A stretch of 17,587 nucleotides of DNA from JAGWRA01 sp035534615 (GTDB taxonomy: Bacteria > Acidobacteriota > Vicinamibacteria > Vicinamibacterales > CAVVIG01). Both the position numbers and the translations under genes were made by a program. Shown here piece after piece: positions 7,782 to 14,866 of the stretch. Position 1 is the stretch's first letter. Every line of letters begins with the position of its first letter. The notes beneath the pieces were generated by a model, which saw only the letters and a list, made by a program, of their open reading frames with translations, searched no databases and was not told where the DNA came from. The stretch spans positions 1 through 17,587 of the forward strand of contig DATLRO010000085.1 of the NCBI GenBank assembly GCA_035534615.1. Direction: 5' to 3'.

Positions 7782-8770
7782 CAGCACCTCTCCTGCCAGT
7801 GCGCGGCCAACGCCCGTTCGACGGCTGTGCGCGTCGCGAGCGCTTCTCCCGCACCCTGAAACCATTCTAGGTTAGGCTCTTTGCGGAACCAGATCAACTG
7901 CCGCCGCGCATAACGGCGGTTCTCCTGCACGATCAATGCGCGCGTCGACGCTTCGTCGCGCACCCCCTGCAGCTGTTCCATCACCTGGCGATAGACCAGC
8001 CCGCCGAACGGCCGGGCGGTCGCCGGCACGCCCTGCGCGAGCAGCCGCCGCACTTCGTCCACCAGCCCCCGCGCGAACTGCTCGTCCACCCGCCGGGCGA
8101 CCCGCTCGGCGGTGACCGGCGCGTCGAGGCGGAGCCCGACCGGCAGGATCCGCCAGCCGTCGAGCGGCGCGACGGTCTCGGCGAAGTGCGCGGTGAGCGG
8201 CCGGCCGGTCAGGAAGAAGACCTCCAGCGCGCGCACGAGCCGCTTCGTGTCCCGCGGCTGGATCCGGCGCGCCGACGGCGGATCCACGCGGGCGACCATG
8301 CGGTGCAGAAACGGCGACCCGCGCCGGGCCGCGATCGCGTCGAGCCGCGCCCGCAGCCGGGCGTCCCGGCCGGGGCCCGGGAACAGGCCCCGCGTCAGCG
8401 CCCGGTAATACAGGCCCGTGCCGCCGACCACGATCGGGAGCCGGCCGCGTGCGTGCACGGCGCGCACCGCCGCCGCCGCCTCCTGCGCGTACCGGGCGGC
8501 CGTGTAGTCCTCCTCCGGATCGGCCACGTCGATCAGATGGTGCGGCACGCCGCGGCGGGCAGCCAGCGGCGGCTTGTCGGTGCCGATGTCGAAGCCGCGA
8601 TAGACCGCCGTCGAGTCGCAGCTGACGATTTCCCCGCCGAACCGCTCCGCCAGCGCCACCCCGAGGGCGCTCTTCCCGCTGGCGGTCGGCCCGAGGATGG
8701 CCACCACCGTCGGCGCGGCCGTCAGGTCCGGAGGGCGGCCGGTCGCGTCAGGCACACCAGCCGAGCGCAT
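7781..8770 (-). CDS. miaA: tRNA dimethylallyltransferase (MiaA)
   Basis: MiaA adds a dimethylallyl group to N6 of A37 in tRNAs that read UNN codons. The protein has 329 residues from the ATG at 8770. Motifs are the P-loop GPTASGKS (27-34), CDSTAVYRGFDIGTDKP (51 onward, with catalytic Asp52 and Ser53), PHHLIDV, VVGGTGLYYRAL, RDTKRLVRALEVFFLTGRP, and RRYARRQLIWFRK near the C-terminus. No Shine-Dalgarno is evident. The first 21 residues are not conserved, so the GTG at 8755 is an alternative start. If the ATG is correct it overlaps the possible 27-codon ORF just upstream by 23 bases. The 3' end overlaps hfq by one base. Confidence 0.96.
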   Translation of the reverse strand: MRSAGVPDATGRPPDLTAAPTVVAILGPTASGKSALGVALAERFGGEIVSCDSTAVYRGFDIGTDKPPLAARRGVPHHLIDVADPEEDYTAARYAQEAAAAVRAVHARGRLPIVVGGTGLYYRALTRGLFPGPGRDARLRARLDAIAARRGSPFLHRMVARVDPPSARRIQPRDTKRLVRALEVFFLTGRPLTAHFAETVAPLDGWRILPVGLRLDAPVTAERVARRVDEQFARGLVDEVRRLLAQGVPATARPFGGLVYRQVMEQLQGVRDEASTRALIVQENRRYARRQLIWFRKEPNLEWFQGAGEALATRTAVERALAAHWQERC

Positions 8771-8831
8771 ACAGCGTCAGCGCGGAGAGCGCGACGAGCC
8801 ACCCGAGCTGCTGCGTCCGGGTCGGCGTCAT
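8748..8831 (-). CDS. possible 27-residue single-pass membrane peptide
   Basis: A short frame starts at an ATG that overlaps the stop of the TonB-like gene as ATGA (8831-8828) and ends at TGA inside the start of miaA. It encodes a short polar head (MTPTRTQQ) followed by a hydrophobic stretch (LGWLVALSALTLYALGW) long enough for one membrane helix, and ends WCA. The ATGA overlap means a ribosome finishing tonB could restart there. I do not recognise a family. It could be a real small membrane protein, a device for coupling tonB translation to miaA, or chance. Confidence 0.4.
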   Translation of the reverse strand: MTPTRTQQLGWLVALSALTLYALGWCA

Positions 8832-9817
8832 TGCGGCGGTGTCTCGTTGTAGTAGAACGTGACCGTGAAGAAGGCGTGCTCGGACGGATACGCCGCCGGC
8901 AGCGGCTGCGTCGGGTTCGACGTCAGCAGCGCGTTGAAGGCAGAGTTGTTGAACGCCTGGATGCCCGACGGCCCCACGACCTTCAGGTCCGTGATCGCGC
9001 CATTCTTGTGCACGTTGAACGTGAGCACGACGTGCCCCTTCATCGTCATCGCGGCCTGGGGAATGAACCAGTTCCGCCGAATCTGCGCGATGAACCGTCG
9101 AATCCACGGCCCGAAGTCGACGCCCTTGGTATCGAACTGAATCGCCGGCCCGAACTGCCCGCCGCCGCCCGGGTTGTCGAAATGCTCCTGCTGGACGTAG
9201 CGCTGCAGGTTATGGAGCGCGTCACCCAGCGATCCGCCCGGCGTCAGGGCCGGGCCGACCGCGGCCGGCGCCCTGGCCGGTGTCGGGTCGGAGGGCGGCG
9301 GCTGCTGCCCGAGAAGGGTCTGCGGAACCTGCAGCGGATTCTTCTGCGGCTGGTTCTCCGCCAGCTGGGCCTGCCTGGGAGGCGCGGTCGGCTGCGGCGG
9401 CTGCGTGGCGCGCCTCGGTTCCGGCGTCGGGCCCCGGCCCCTCGCGCGGGCCTCACGCTCGGCGAGGACCTTGTCGGGCGTATTCCCGTGCGTCAACGGC
9501 TGGAGCGTGAGCGGGTTCGCGTGCCGCTCCATCGTCTGCGCGAGCCGGTCCTTGTCCGACGGCGGCGCGTTCGGCTTCGGCTTCGTGGTCGTCAGATCGA
9601 GCTTCGGCTGGGTGAACACGAACTGCATCGGCGGCTGATTGGTCAGCGTCAGCGGGTGCGTGACCGGGACCGGCGCGGGCAGGAAGCGCGGCGCGAGCAA
9701 GACGAGCGCGATCAGGGCGGCATGGACCACCAGCGCCAGCAGCAGCCCGTCGTGCCAGGGAATGGCGCTCTCGATGAGCTCGTCTTCAGTACGGCGACCG
9801 TCGATGTCGAGATGCAT
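8828..9817 (-). CDS. TonB-like energy transducer (TonB/TolA C-terminal domain)
   Basis: This inner-membrane, periplasm-spanning protein resembles TonB/TolA and is expected to transmit proton-motive force to the outer membrane. It has 329 residues. A short cytoplasmic N-terminus is followed by one membrane helix at about 25-42 that contains His32 (LALVVHAALIALVLL), reminiscent of the functional His in the TonB anchor. A long proline-, glutamine- and lysine-rich spacer runs to about residue 210, and a C-terminal TonB-like domain from about 235 has IRRNWFIP, GHVVLTFNVHKNGAI and a final FTVTFYYNE strand. No ExbB or ExbD gene is adjacent. The ATG at 9817 has no Shine-Dalgarno and lies about six bases from the predicted transcription start. 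The choice between TonB and TolA-like cannot be settled here. Confidence 0.85.
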   Translation of the reverse strand: MHLDIDGRRTEDELIESAIPWHDGLLLALVVHAALIALVLLAPRFLPAPVPVTHPLTLTNQPPMQFVFTQPKLDLTTTKPKPNAPPSDKDRLAQTMERHANPLTLQPLTHGNTPDKVLAEREARARGRGPTPEPRRATQPPQPTAPPRQAQLAENQPQKNPLQVPQTLLGQQPPPSDPTPARAPAAVGPALTPGGSLGDALHNLQRYVQQEHFDNPGGGGQFGPAIQFDTKGVDFGPWIRRFIAQIRRNWFIPQAAMTMKGHVVLTFNVHKNGAITDLKVVGPSGIQAFNNSAFNALLTSNPTQPLPAAYPSEHAFFTVTFYYNETPPQ

Positions 9818-9829
9818 CTAAACCCAATA

Positions 9830-9838
9830 ATTATAGCA
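9830..9838 (-). promoter_or_regulatory. extended -10 promoter of the tonB-miaA-hfq cluster, leaderless
   Basis: On the minus strand TGC is followed by a perfect TATAAT (9835-9830). The +1 would fall near 9823, only about six bases before the ATG at 9817-9815, so the transcript would be essentially leaderless. No -35 hexamer is seen 16-18 bases upstream. Confidence 0.65.
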
Positions 9839-9844
9839 ACTTTC

Positions 9845-9862
9845 GGCGACGCGGCCGTCGCC
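9845..9862. promoter_or_regulatory. palindrome over the -35 position of the tonB promoter
   Basis: GGCGAC and GTCGCC (9845-9850 and 9857-9862) are perfect inverted repeats with a 6-base centre. Relative to the inferred start at 9823 they span about -22 to -39, exactly where a missing -35 box would be. This is a plausible operator or activator site. No regulator is identified, and chance pairing in G+C-rich DNA is possible. Confidence 0.4.
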
Positions 9863-10022
9863 GCCAGATGACAGGCCCTGACGCCGGCGGATGACAGATC
9901 GACCCCGCCCATGAGCTCGCCGGCGAAAACGCGGCCGGGTGCGCATGAGCTCGCGACCCAGAATGCACTCTTCGTGCCCGGCCTGCCCTCCCAAATGGAT
10001 ACTCACGGCCCGGGACGGGCGT

Positions 10023-10748
10023 TTACGGGGCGACGGTTCCGCTATAGAGGTAGACGATCCCGAAGGTCAGAGGGCTCACGGCCACGTCGGCGAAACCGGC
10101 CGCCCGCAGCACGCCCGCGAAGGTCTCTGGGGGCGGAAACGCGCCGACCGACGCCGGCAGGTAGTCGTAGGCGGCCGTGTGCCGCGAGACCAGGCGGCCG
10201 ATCCGGGGCAGCACGTGGCGGAAGTACCACAGGTAAAGGCTGCGGACGACCGGCGCCCGCGGCAGGCCGAATTCGAGGATCGCCAGCCGCCCGGCCGGCC
10301 GGAGCACGCGGTGGATGTCCCGGCAGGCGGCGGCCGGGTCGGCGACGTTTCTGATGCCGAACGCGATGGTGACGGCATCGACCGACGCGGCCGCGAGCGG
10401 GATCCGCATCGCGTCGCCGCGGAGCAGCCGGACGCGGCGGGCCAGTCCGGCCCGCGCCACTTTCTCCTGTCCGACGTGAAGCATGGCGGCCGCAAAATCG
10501 AGCCCGACGACGCGCGCGGCGCGGCGCGGCGCGGCGGCGGCGATCGCCAGGTCGCCGGTGCCGGTGCACAGGTCGAGCAGGGTCTCGCGCCCGGTGAGAC
10601 GGAGCGAGCGGATGGCGCGCGCGCGCCAATAGCGGTCGATCCCCGCGCTCAGCAGGTGGTTGAGGAAGTCGTACCGCGCCGCGATCGCGTCGAACATGCC
10701 GGCGATGCGGGCGGGGTCCTTGGCGCGAAGCTCGTCGTCGAGTTCCAT
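10023..10748 (-). CDS. menG: demethylmenaquinone methyltransferase (UbiE/MenG family)
   Basis: This SAM-dependent methyltransferase is expected to make the final C-methylation of demethylmenaquinone. The ATG at 10748 gives 241 residues, beginning MELDDELRAKDPARIAGMFDAIAARYDFLNHLLS, the standard family N-terminus. A frame extending to 10799 adds only unconserved proline and arginine residues. Motif I is LLDLCTGTGDLA, then VGLDFAAAML, the family signature AFGIRNVADPAAACRDIHRVLRPAGRLAILEFG, and the C-terminal YDYLPASVGAFPP and FGIVYLYSG. No Shine-Dalgarno is visible. It lies last in the menaquinone gene run, 72 bases after the UbiX-type gene. In this context the menaquinone substrate is favoured over ubiquinone. 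Confidence 0.94.
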   Translation of the reverse strand: MELDDELRAKDPARIAGMFDAIAARYDFLNHLLSAGIDRYWRARAIRSLRLTGRETLLDLCTGTGDLAIAAAAPRRAARVVGLDFAAAMLHVGQEKVARAGLARRVRLLRGDAMRIPLAAASVDAVTIAFGIRNVADPAAACRDIHRVLRPAGRLAILEFGLPRAPVVRSLYLWYFRHVLPRIGRLVSRHTAAYDYLPASVGAFPPPETFAGVLRAAGFADVAVSPLTFGIVYLYSGTVAP

Positions 10749-10789
10749 GGGGCGTGAACGGGCGTCGGGTCCGGCGATCGGAGGCGGCC

Positions 10790-10806
10790 GCGGGCGCACG
10801 GCCCGC
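10790..10806 (-). promoter_or_regulatory. hairpin in the ubiX-menG spacer
   Basis: GCGGGC and GCCCGC (10790-10795 and 10801-10806) flank a 5-base loop in the 72-base gap between the UbiX-type and MenG genes. There is no T-run. It could modulate read-through or stability, or be chance in this G+C-rich gap. Confidence 0.25.
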
Positions 10807-10820
10807 CGGCCGGCCCGGAA

Positions 10821-11441
10821 TCAGACCGAGCCGGTCCACTCCGGGTACAGGGCGTGGTCGAAGCCGAGCGCGCTCAGGATCTTGCCGGCCATGAAGTCGG
10901 CCAGATCGTCCAGCGTCTTCGGCTGCTGGTAGAACGCCGGCATCGCCGGCAGCACCATCGCGCCCGCCTCCGCGCAGAGCACCTGATTGCGGAGCTGCGG
11001 CAGACTCATCGGGGTCTCGCGCGGCACGATGACCAGGCGGCGGCGTTCCTTCAGCATGACATCGGCCGCCCGCTCGACCAGATTGCGCGACAGCCCGTGG
11101 GCCACGCCGGCCAGCGTCTTCATCGAGCAGGGGACGATGACCATCCCGCGGCTGCCGTGGCTGCCGCTGGCGATCGGCGCGCCGAGGTCGCGGTTGCTGT
11201 ACACGCGGACCGTCCCGGCGCGCACGGCGTCTCCGTAGCGCTGATCGAGGTAGGCGGCGATCCGGTCGACCGCCGCCTCTTCGCCGAGTTCGTCACGCAG
11301 CAGCCGGCGGCCGAAATCGCTGACGACCAGCTCGACGTGGCAGCCGGCGGTCATCAGCGCTGCCAGCGTGCGGACGGCGTAGAGGGCGCCGCTGGCGCCG
11401 GTGATGGCGACGACCACGCTGGACGGCCGGGGCTCAGACAT
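10821..11441 (-). CDS. ubiX: UbiX-type flavin prenyltransferase (menaquinone pathway, MqnM-like)
   Basis: UbiX proteins attach dimethylallyl to FMN to make the prenyl-FMN cofactor of UbiD decarboxylases. The protein has 206 residues, the normal size. Visible motifs are the flavin-binding VAITGASGALYAVRTL near the N-terminus, the SGSHGSRGMVIVPCSMKTLAGVAHG segment, ERRRLVIVPRETPMS, and a C-terminal MPAFYQQPKTLDDLADFMAGKILSALG. Its ATG overlaps the stop of the prenyltransferase gene by eight bases (ATGTCTGA). In futalosine-pathway clusters this role is called MqnM and partners a UbiD-like MqnL, which is not in the window. Confidence 0.94.
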   Translation of the reverse strand: MSEPRPSSVVVAITGASGALYAVRTLAALMTAGCHVELVVSDFGRRLLRDELGEEAAVDRIAAYLDQRYGDAVRAGTVRVYSNRDLGAPIASGSHGSRGMVIVPCSMKTLAGVAHGLSRNLVERAADVMLKERRRLVIVPRETPMSLPQLRNQVLCAEAGAMVLPAMPAFYQQPKTLDDLADFMAGKILSALGFDHALYPEWTGSV

Positions 11442-12327
11442 GCATCGACACCGCGGTCACGAGCAGGTACAGGATGCCGACGTAGCCGTTGAGATCGAAG
11501 GCCTGCTTCACGCGCGACAGATCGTCGGCCCGGACCAGCGATTGCTCGTACACGAGCAGCCCGGCCACGAGCCCCACGCCCGGCAGGTACAGCGGGCCGA
11601 GCGGCGTGACCCAGGCGAGCAGGGCGAGGCAGGCCACGGCGATGACGTGCAGGCCGCGTGAAATCCGGAGCGACACCGGGACGCCGAAGCGGACCGGAAT
11701 CGACCGCAGGCCGTGCGCGCGGTCGAACGCGAGATCCTGGCAGGCGTACAGCACGTCGAACCCGCCGACCCAGGTGCCGATCGCCAGCGCGAGCAGCCAC
11801 GGCGGCCAGCCGCCCCGCCCGCCGACCGCCAGCCAGCCGCCGACCGGCGCCACGGCCATCGCGAGCCCGAGGAACAGCTGCGTCCAGGTCGTGTAGCGCT
11901 TCGCGAGCGAGTACCAGAAGACGATCGCCAGCGCGACCGGCGCCAGCGCGAAGCAGAGCGGATTCAGTTCGGCAGCCGCCCAGAGGAAGACGGCGCCGGC
12001 GACGATCACGAACAGGGCCGCCTCGCGCCGCGACATCGCGCCGCGCGGCAGCTCGCGCATCGTCGTCCGCGGATTCAGCGCGTCGTGCCCGGCGTCGACC
12101 AGCCGGTTGAATCCCATGGCCGCGCTGCGCGCGGCCACCATCGCGACGAGGATCCACAGCAGCGTGCCGGCCGTGATCGGATGCTCGCGCGCGGCCAGCA
12201 GCGCGCCGGTGAGGGCAAACGGCAGGGCGAAGACCGAATGACTGATCCGGACGAAGGACGCATACGTGCGCAGGCGGGCGAACAACCCGCGGGCCGCCGG
12301 CCCGCGTCCCTGTCCCTCTTCACTCAT
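11434..12327 (-). CDS. mqnP: UbiA-family prenyltransferase (MqnP-like)
   Basis: This integral membrane prenyltransferase is expected to attach the polyprenyl tail to the aromatic ring precursor of menaquinone. The ATG at 12327 gives 297 residues. The two aspartate-rich magnesium and diphosphate sites are clear: NRLVDAGHDALNPRT with Asn74, Asp78 and Asp82, and DVLYACQDLAFD with Asp190, Asp197 and Asp201. The first has the N-R-x-x-D-x-x-x-D-x-x-N-P-R-T form. Several hydrophobic helices follow the FVRISHSVFALPFALTGALLA N-terminus. A weak GGGGA precedes the start. It lies between the deaminase (29 bases upstream) and the UbiX-type gene (8-base overlap). Sequence alone does not separate MqnP from 4-hydroxybenzoate-type UbiA; the mqnC neighbour supports MqnP. 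Confidence 0.9.
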   Translation of the reverse strand: MSEEGQGRGPAARGLFARLRTYASFVRISHSVFALPFALTGALLAAREHPITAGTLLWILVAMVAARSAAMGFNRLVDAGHDALNPRTTMRELPRGAMSRREAALFVIVAGAVFLWAAAELNPLCFALAPVALAIVFWYSLAKRYTTWTQLFLGLAMAVAPVGGWLAVGGRGGWPPWLLALAIGTWVGGFDVLYACQDLAFDRAHGLRSIPVRFGVPVSLRISRGLHVIAVACLALLAWVTPLGPLYLPGVGLVAGLLVYEQSLVRADDLSRVKQAFDLNGYVGILYLLVTAVSMHV

Positions 12328-12356
12328 GCCGGTCCCCGCCAGGGTCTGGTCCGCGC

Positions 12357-13592
12357 TCACGGCTCCGTCACCTCGTCCAGCCAGCTGACTCGATCGGGGT
12401 CGATGCCCCGCACCAGGTATTCTTCCACATCCGCCGTACCGGGCGGAATCCGGACGGCAATCAGGGCCGCCGCCCTGCCCGGGGCGATCGTGCCCAGTTC
12501 GGCGTCGAAGCCGAGCGCGCGCGCCCCCTGGCGCGTGGCGCTGTCGATCAGGGCCGCCGCCGGGACGGCGGGCGCCAGCGCCCGCAGCGCCGCCAGCTCC
12601 GCGAACAGATTGAGGTCGGGCGCACTCGCCAGGCTGTCGGTGCCGACCGCCACGCGGCCGCCGGCGGCGTAGAACGCCGCCACCGGCGGATCGCCGGCGC
12701 CGGTGTAGCGGTTGCTGCGCGGACAGGTCACGATCGTGGCGCCGAGCGCCGCCAGCCTGGCCAGGTCGGCGGCGCCGGCCTGGACCCCGTGGACGACGAG
12801 CACGCGCCCGTCCAGGAACCCGGCATCGGCGAGGTACGCGACCGGGCTCACGCCGGGCGGCACCCAGCCGGGATTCCAGGAGCCGACGTCCTCGAGCAGC
12901 CGCCGCCACGCGCCGCCGCCGGTGGCGATGAACTCGACTTCCTCCGGCGACTCGGCGAGGTGCACGCTGCACGGGACGAACGGCCGCCGATCGACCGCCT
13001 GGCGGATGGCCCGGAACAGCAGCGGCGCCACGGAATACGGGGCGTGCGCCGCGAGGCTCGCGCGGACGCGGCCGGTCGCGGCGAGCGCGTCGATCGCCTC
13101 GCACGCCTCGCGGACGACCGCGTCCGGGTCGTCCGGGTGAAACCCGATCAGCTCCTTGAAGACGACGGCGCGCAGCCGGCTGGCCGCGAGCGGCGCGAAG
13201 CTGGCGAGCGTGTTGCTGATGTCGCCGACGGCGGCGGTCCCGCTCCGCCGCGCCTCCTCGATCGCCGCCTCGATGGCGCCGACGATCGCCGGCGCGCACG
13301 GGTCGATCCGCCCGCGCTGCGCGCGGATCACGTCGCGCACCCACGGCACGAACGTCGGCCGGGGCGCGATGGCGCCGCGCAGCCAGGACAGCTCGAGATG
13401 CGTGTGCGCGTTGACGAGGCCGGGCAGGACGACCGCGGCGCCGAGGTCGACTTCGCGCGTGACGCCGGCCGGCTCCGCGGGTCCGCGGCGGTGTCCCAGC
13501 GCCACGACGCGCCCCCGATCGACGACGACCCAGCCGTCCCGAATCGGCGGGTCCGCGACCGGCAGGACCCACGAAGCTTGATATCTGATCAA
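12357..13592 (-). CDS. mqnX: aminodeoxyfutalosine deaminase-like amidohydrolase (MqnX)
   Basis: This amidohydrolase-superfamily enzyme most likely deaminates 6-amino-6-deoxyfutalosine to futalosine in menaquinone synthesis. It has 411 residues. Metal and catalytic residues are visible: His63 and His65 in NAHTHLELSW, His183 in AHAPYS, His211 and Glu214 in VHLAESPEE, His268 in VVHGVQ, and Asp319 in VGTDSLAS. CPRSNRYTGAG is a motif of this subgroup, shared with chlorohydrolase and guanine-deaminase relatives. The start codon is TTG at 13592, with no Shine-Dalgarno, 22 bases after mqnC; it lies in a small TTGAT/ATCAA inverted repeat (13579-13593). Substrate assignment rests on the location between mqnC and the prenyltransferase. 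Confidence 0.88.
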   Translation of the reverse strand: MIRYQASWVLPVADPPIRDGWVVVDRGRVVALGHRRGPAEPAGVTREVDLGAAVVLPGLVNAHTHLELSWLRGAIAPRPTFVPWVRDVIRAQRGRIDPCAPAIVGAIEAAIEEARRSGTAAVGDISNTLASFAPLAASRLRAVVFKELIGFHPDDPDAVVREACEAIDALAATGRVRASLAAHAPYSVAPLLFRAIRQAVDRRPFVPCSVHLAESPEEVEFIATGGGAWRRLLEDVGSWNPGWVPPGVSPVAYLADAGFLDGRVLVVHGVQAGAADLARLAALGATIVTCPRSNRYTGAGDPPVAAFYAAGGRVAVGTDSLASAPDLNLFAELAALRALAPAVPAAALIDSATRQGARALGFDAELGTIAPGRAAALIAVRIPPGTADVEEYLVRGIDPDRVSWLDEVTEP

Positions 13593-13614
13593 CGGTGCTG
13601 GACGTGGCTCGCGG

Positions 13615-14832
13615 CTACGCGTCGGAGTGCGGCCGCTCGCGCTGCCGCCTGCCGCTCCGGCTGCGCGCGGGGTAGTTCATCAGCTCGGCCGGCACGTGAT
13701 CGTCCCCGTCCCGGCGGGCGGTCGCGAGGTTGTGCATCCGCGGAATCTCCCGCTCGCGGAACATCGGCCCGCCGAGCCGCTCGTAATGCATGTTCCGCCG
13801 CTGCGGGATGAAGCCGGCATCCTCGATGTTGCGGACGATCTCGACCTCGTCCATGCAGTAGCTCGCGCCGGCCGCCCGGACGACGTTCTCCTCGATCATG
13901 ACGGAGCCCATGTCGTTGGCGCCGAACGCCAGACTGAGCTGCCCGACCTTGCCGCCCTGCGTCACCCACGAGGCCTGCAGGTTGTCGAAGTTGTCGAGCA
14001 CGAGGCGGGCGACGGCCAGCGTCCGGAGATAGTCGACGCCGGTCGCCTCCGCCCCGCCCAGCGCCGTGTGCGACGGCTGATAGCTCCACGTGATGAACGC
14101 CGTGAAGCCGCCCGTCTCGTCCTGCAGGTCGCGCAGCCGCAGCAGGTGGGCGATCCGCTCCTCGTCGGTCTCGACCGTCCCGTACATCATGGTCGCCGTC
14201 GTCCGCAGCCCCGCCCGGTGGGCGTGACGCATGACGTCGATCCATTCGTCCGCCGTCGCCTTGCCGTCGCAGTGCAGCAGCCGGCGCACGCGGTCGACGA
14301 GTATCTCGGCGCCGCCACCCGGAATGCTGTCGAGCCCGGCCCGCACCAGGCGATCCACGACCTCGGCGACCGGCAGCCGCGACAGCCGCGAGAGATGAAT
14401 TACCTCGGGCGGCGAGAGCGCGTGCAGGCGGAACGACGGGTACCGCTGCTTGATCGCCCGGAACAGATCCTCGTACCACGAGAGCGGCAGGTCCGGGTTG
14501 TGGCCCCCCTGCAGCAGGAGCTGGACGCCGCCGACGGCGATCGTCTCGTCAATCTTCCGGTAGATCTCGTCGAAGCCGAGCACGTAGCCGTCCGACGCGC
14601 CGACCTCGCGGTAGAACGCGCAGAACCGGCACCTCGCGACGCAGACGTTCGTGTAGTTGACGTTGCGATCGATGATGTAGGTGACGATCCGATCCGGATG
14701 CAGGCGGGCGCGGGCGGCGTCGGCCAGCCGGCCGAGGAGGTGAAGCGGCGCACCGCGATAGAGCGCCAGCGCCTCCGGCCCGCTGAGGCGCTCACCGGCC
14801 CGGGCTTTCGCCGCCAGACTGTCGATCGTCAT
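13615..14832 (-). CDS. mqnC: cyclic dehypoxanthine futalosine synthase (radical SAM, MqnC)
   Basis: MqnC is a radical-SAM enzyme that cyclises dehypoxanthine futalosine in the futalosine menaquinone pathway. The ATG at 14832 gives 405 residues. The iron-sulfur motif CxxxCxxC is intact: Cys64, Cys68 and Cys71 in NVNYTNVCVARCRFCAFYRE. Other family motifs are LLQGGHNPDLPLSWYEDL, DSIPGGGAEIL, TTATMMYGTVET, TWSYQPSHTALGG, and GGKVGQLSLAFGANDMGSVMIEENVV. A G-rich GGGGGG lies a few bases before the ATG. The last 18 or so residues are a basic tail (RSRSGRRQRERPHSDA) beyond the usual family end. An open frame continuing to 15108 overlaps the upstream gene and is spurious. It is 34 bases downstream of the MqnE-like gene. 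Confidence 0.96.
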   Translation of the reverse strand: MTIDSLAAKARAGERLSGPEALALYRGAPLHLLGRLADAARARLHPDRIVTYIIDRNVNYTNVCVARCRFCAFYREVGASDGYVLGFDEIYRKIDETIAVGGVQLLLQGGHNPDLPLSWYEDLFRAIKQRYPSFRLHALSPPEVIHLSRLSRLPVAEVVDRLVRAGLDSIPGGGAEILVDRVRRLLHCDGKATADEWIDVMRHAHRAGLRTTATMMYGTVETDEERIAHLLRLRDLQDETGGFTAFITWSYQPSHTALGGAEATGVDYLRTLAVARLVLDNFDNLQASWVTQGGKVGQLSLAFGANDMGSVMIEENVVRAAGASYCMDEVEIVRNIEDAGFIPQRRNMHYERLGGPMFREREIPRMHNLATARRDGDDHVPAELMNYPARSRSGRRQRERPHSDA

Positions 14833-14866
14833 CGTCCCCCCTGCCCGTGGCGCGCCATCGTGCCGC

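Larger units (their letters stand above)
9818..10022. other. 205-base intergenic region between the menaquinone cluster and tonB
   Basis: No convincing gene is present. Besides the promoter and palindrome next to tonB, it holds two short direct repeats: GATGACAG at 9867-9874 and 9890-9897, and CATGAGCTCGC at 9910-9920 and 9944-9954. A small GCCCG/CGGGC hairpin (10008-10020) lies just past the end of the methyltransferase gene. It has no following T-run, so it would be at best a weak or factor-dependent stop signal. Confidence 0.5.

Noticed and set aside
8186..9871. Plus-strand open frame of 561 codons
   Set aside because: Antisense to miaA and the TonB-like gene; very arginine-rich, no motifs, no ribosome site.
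9818..10006. Short minus-strand frame of 62 codons upstream of tonB
   Set aside because: GTG start without ribosome site, basic low-complexity peptide, and it crosses the promoter and palindrome.
10008..10020. Intrinsic terminator after menG
   Set aside because: A 5-bp GCCCG/CGGGC stem exists but is not followed by a T-run on the minus strand.
12328..13572. Upstream extension of the prenyltransferase frame to 712 codons, suggesting a fusion
   Set aside because: The extension re-reads the MqnX gene in another frame, is low-complexity, and the UbiA domain starts normally at 12327.
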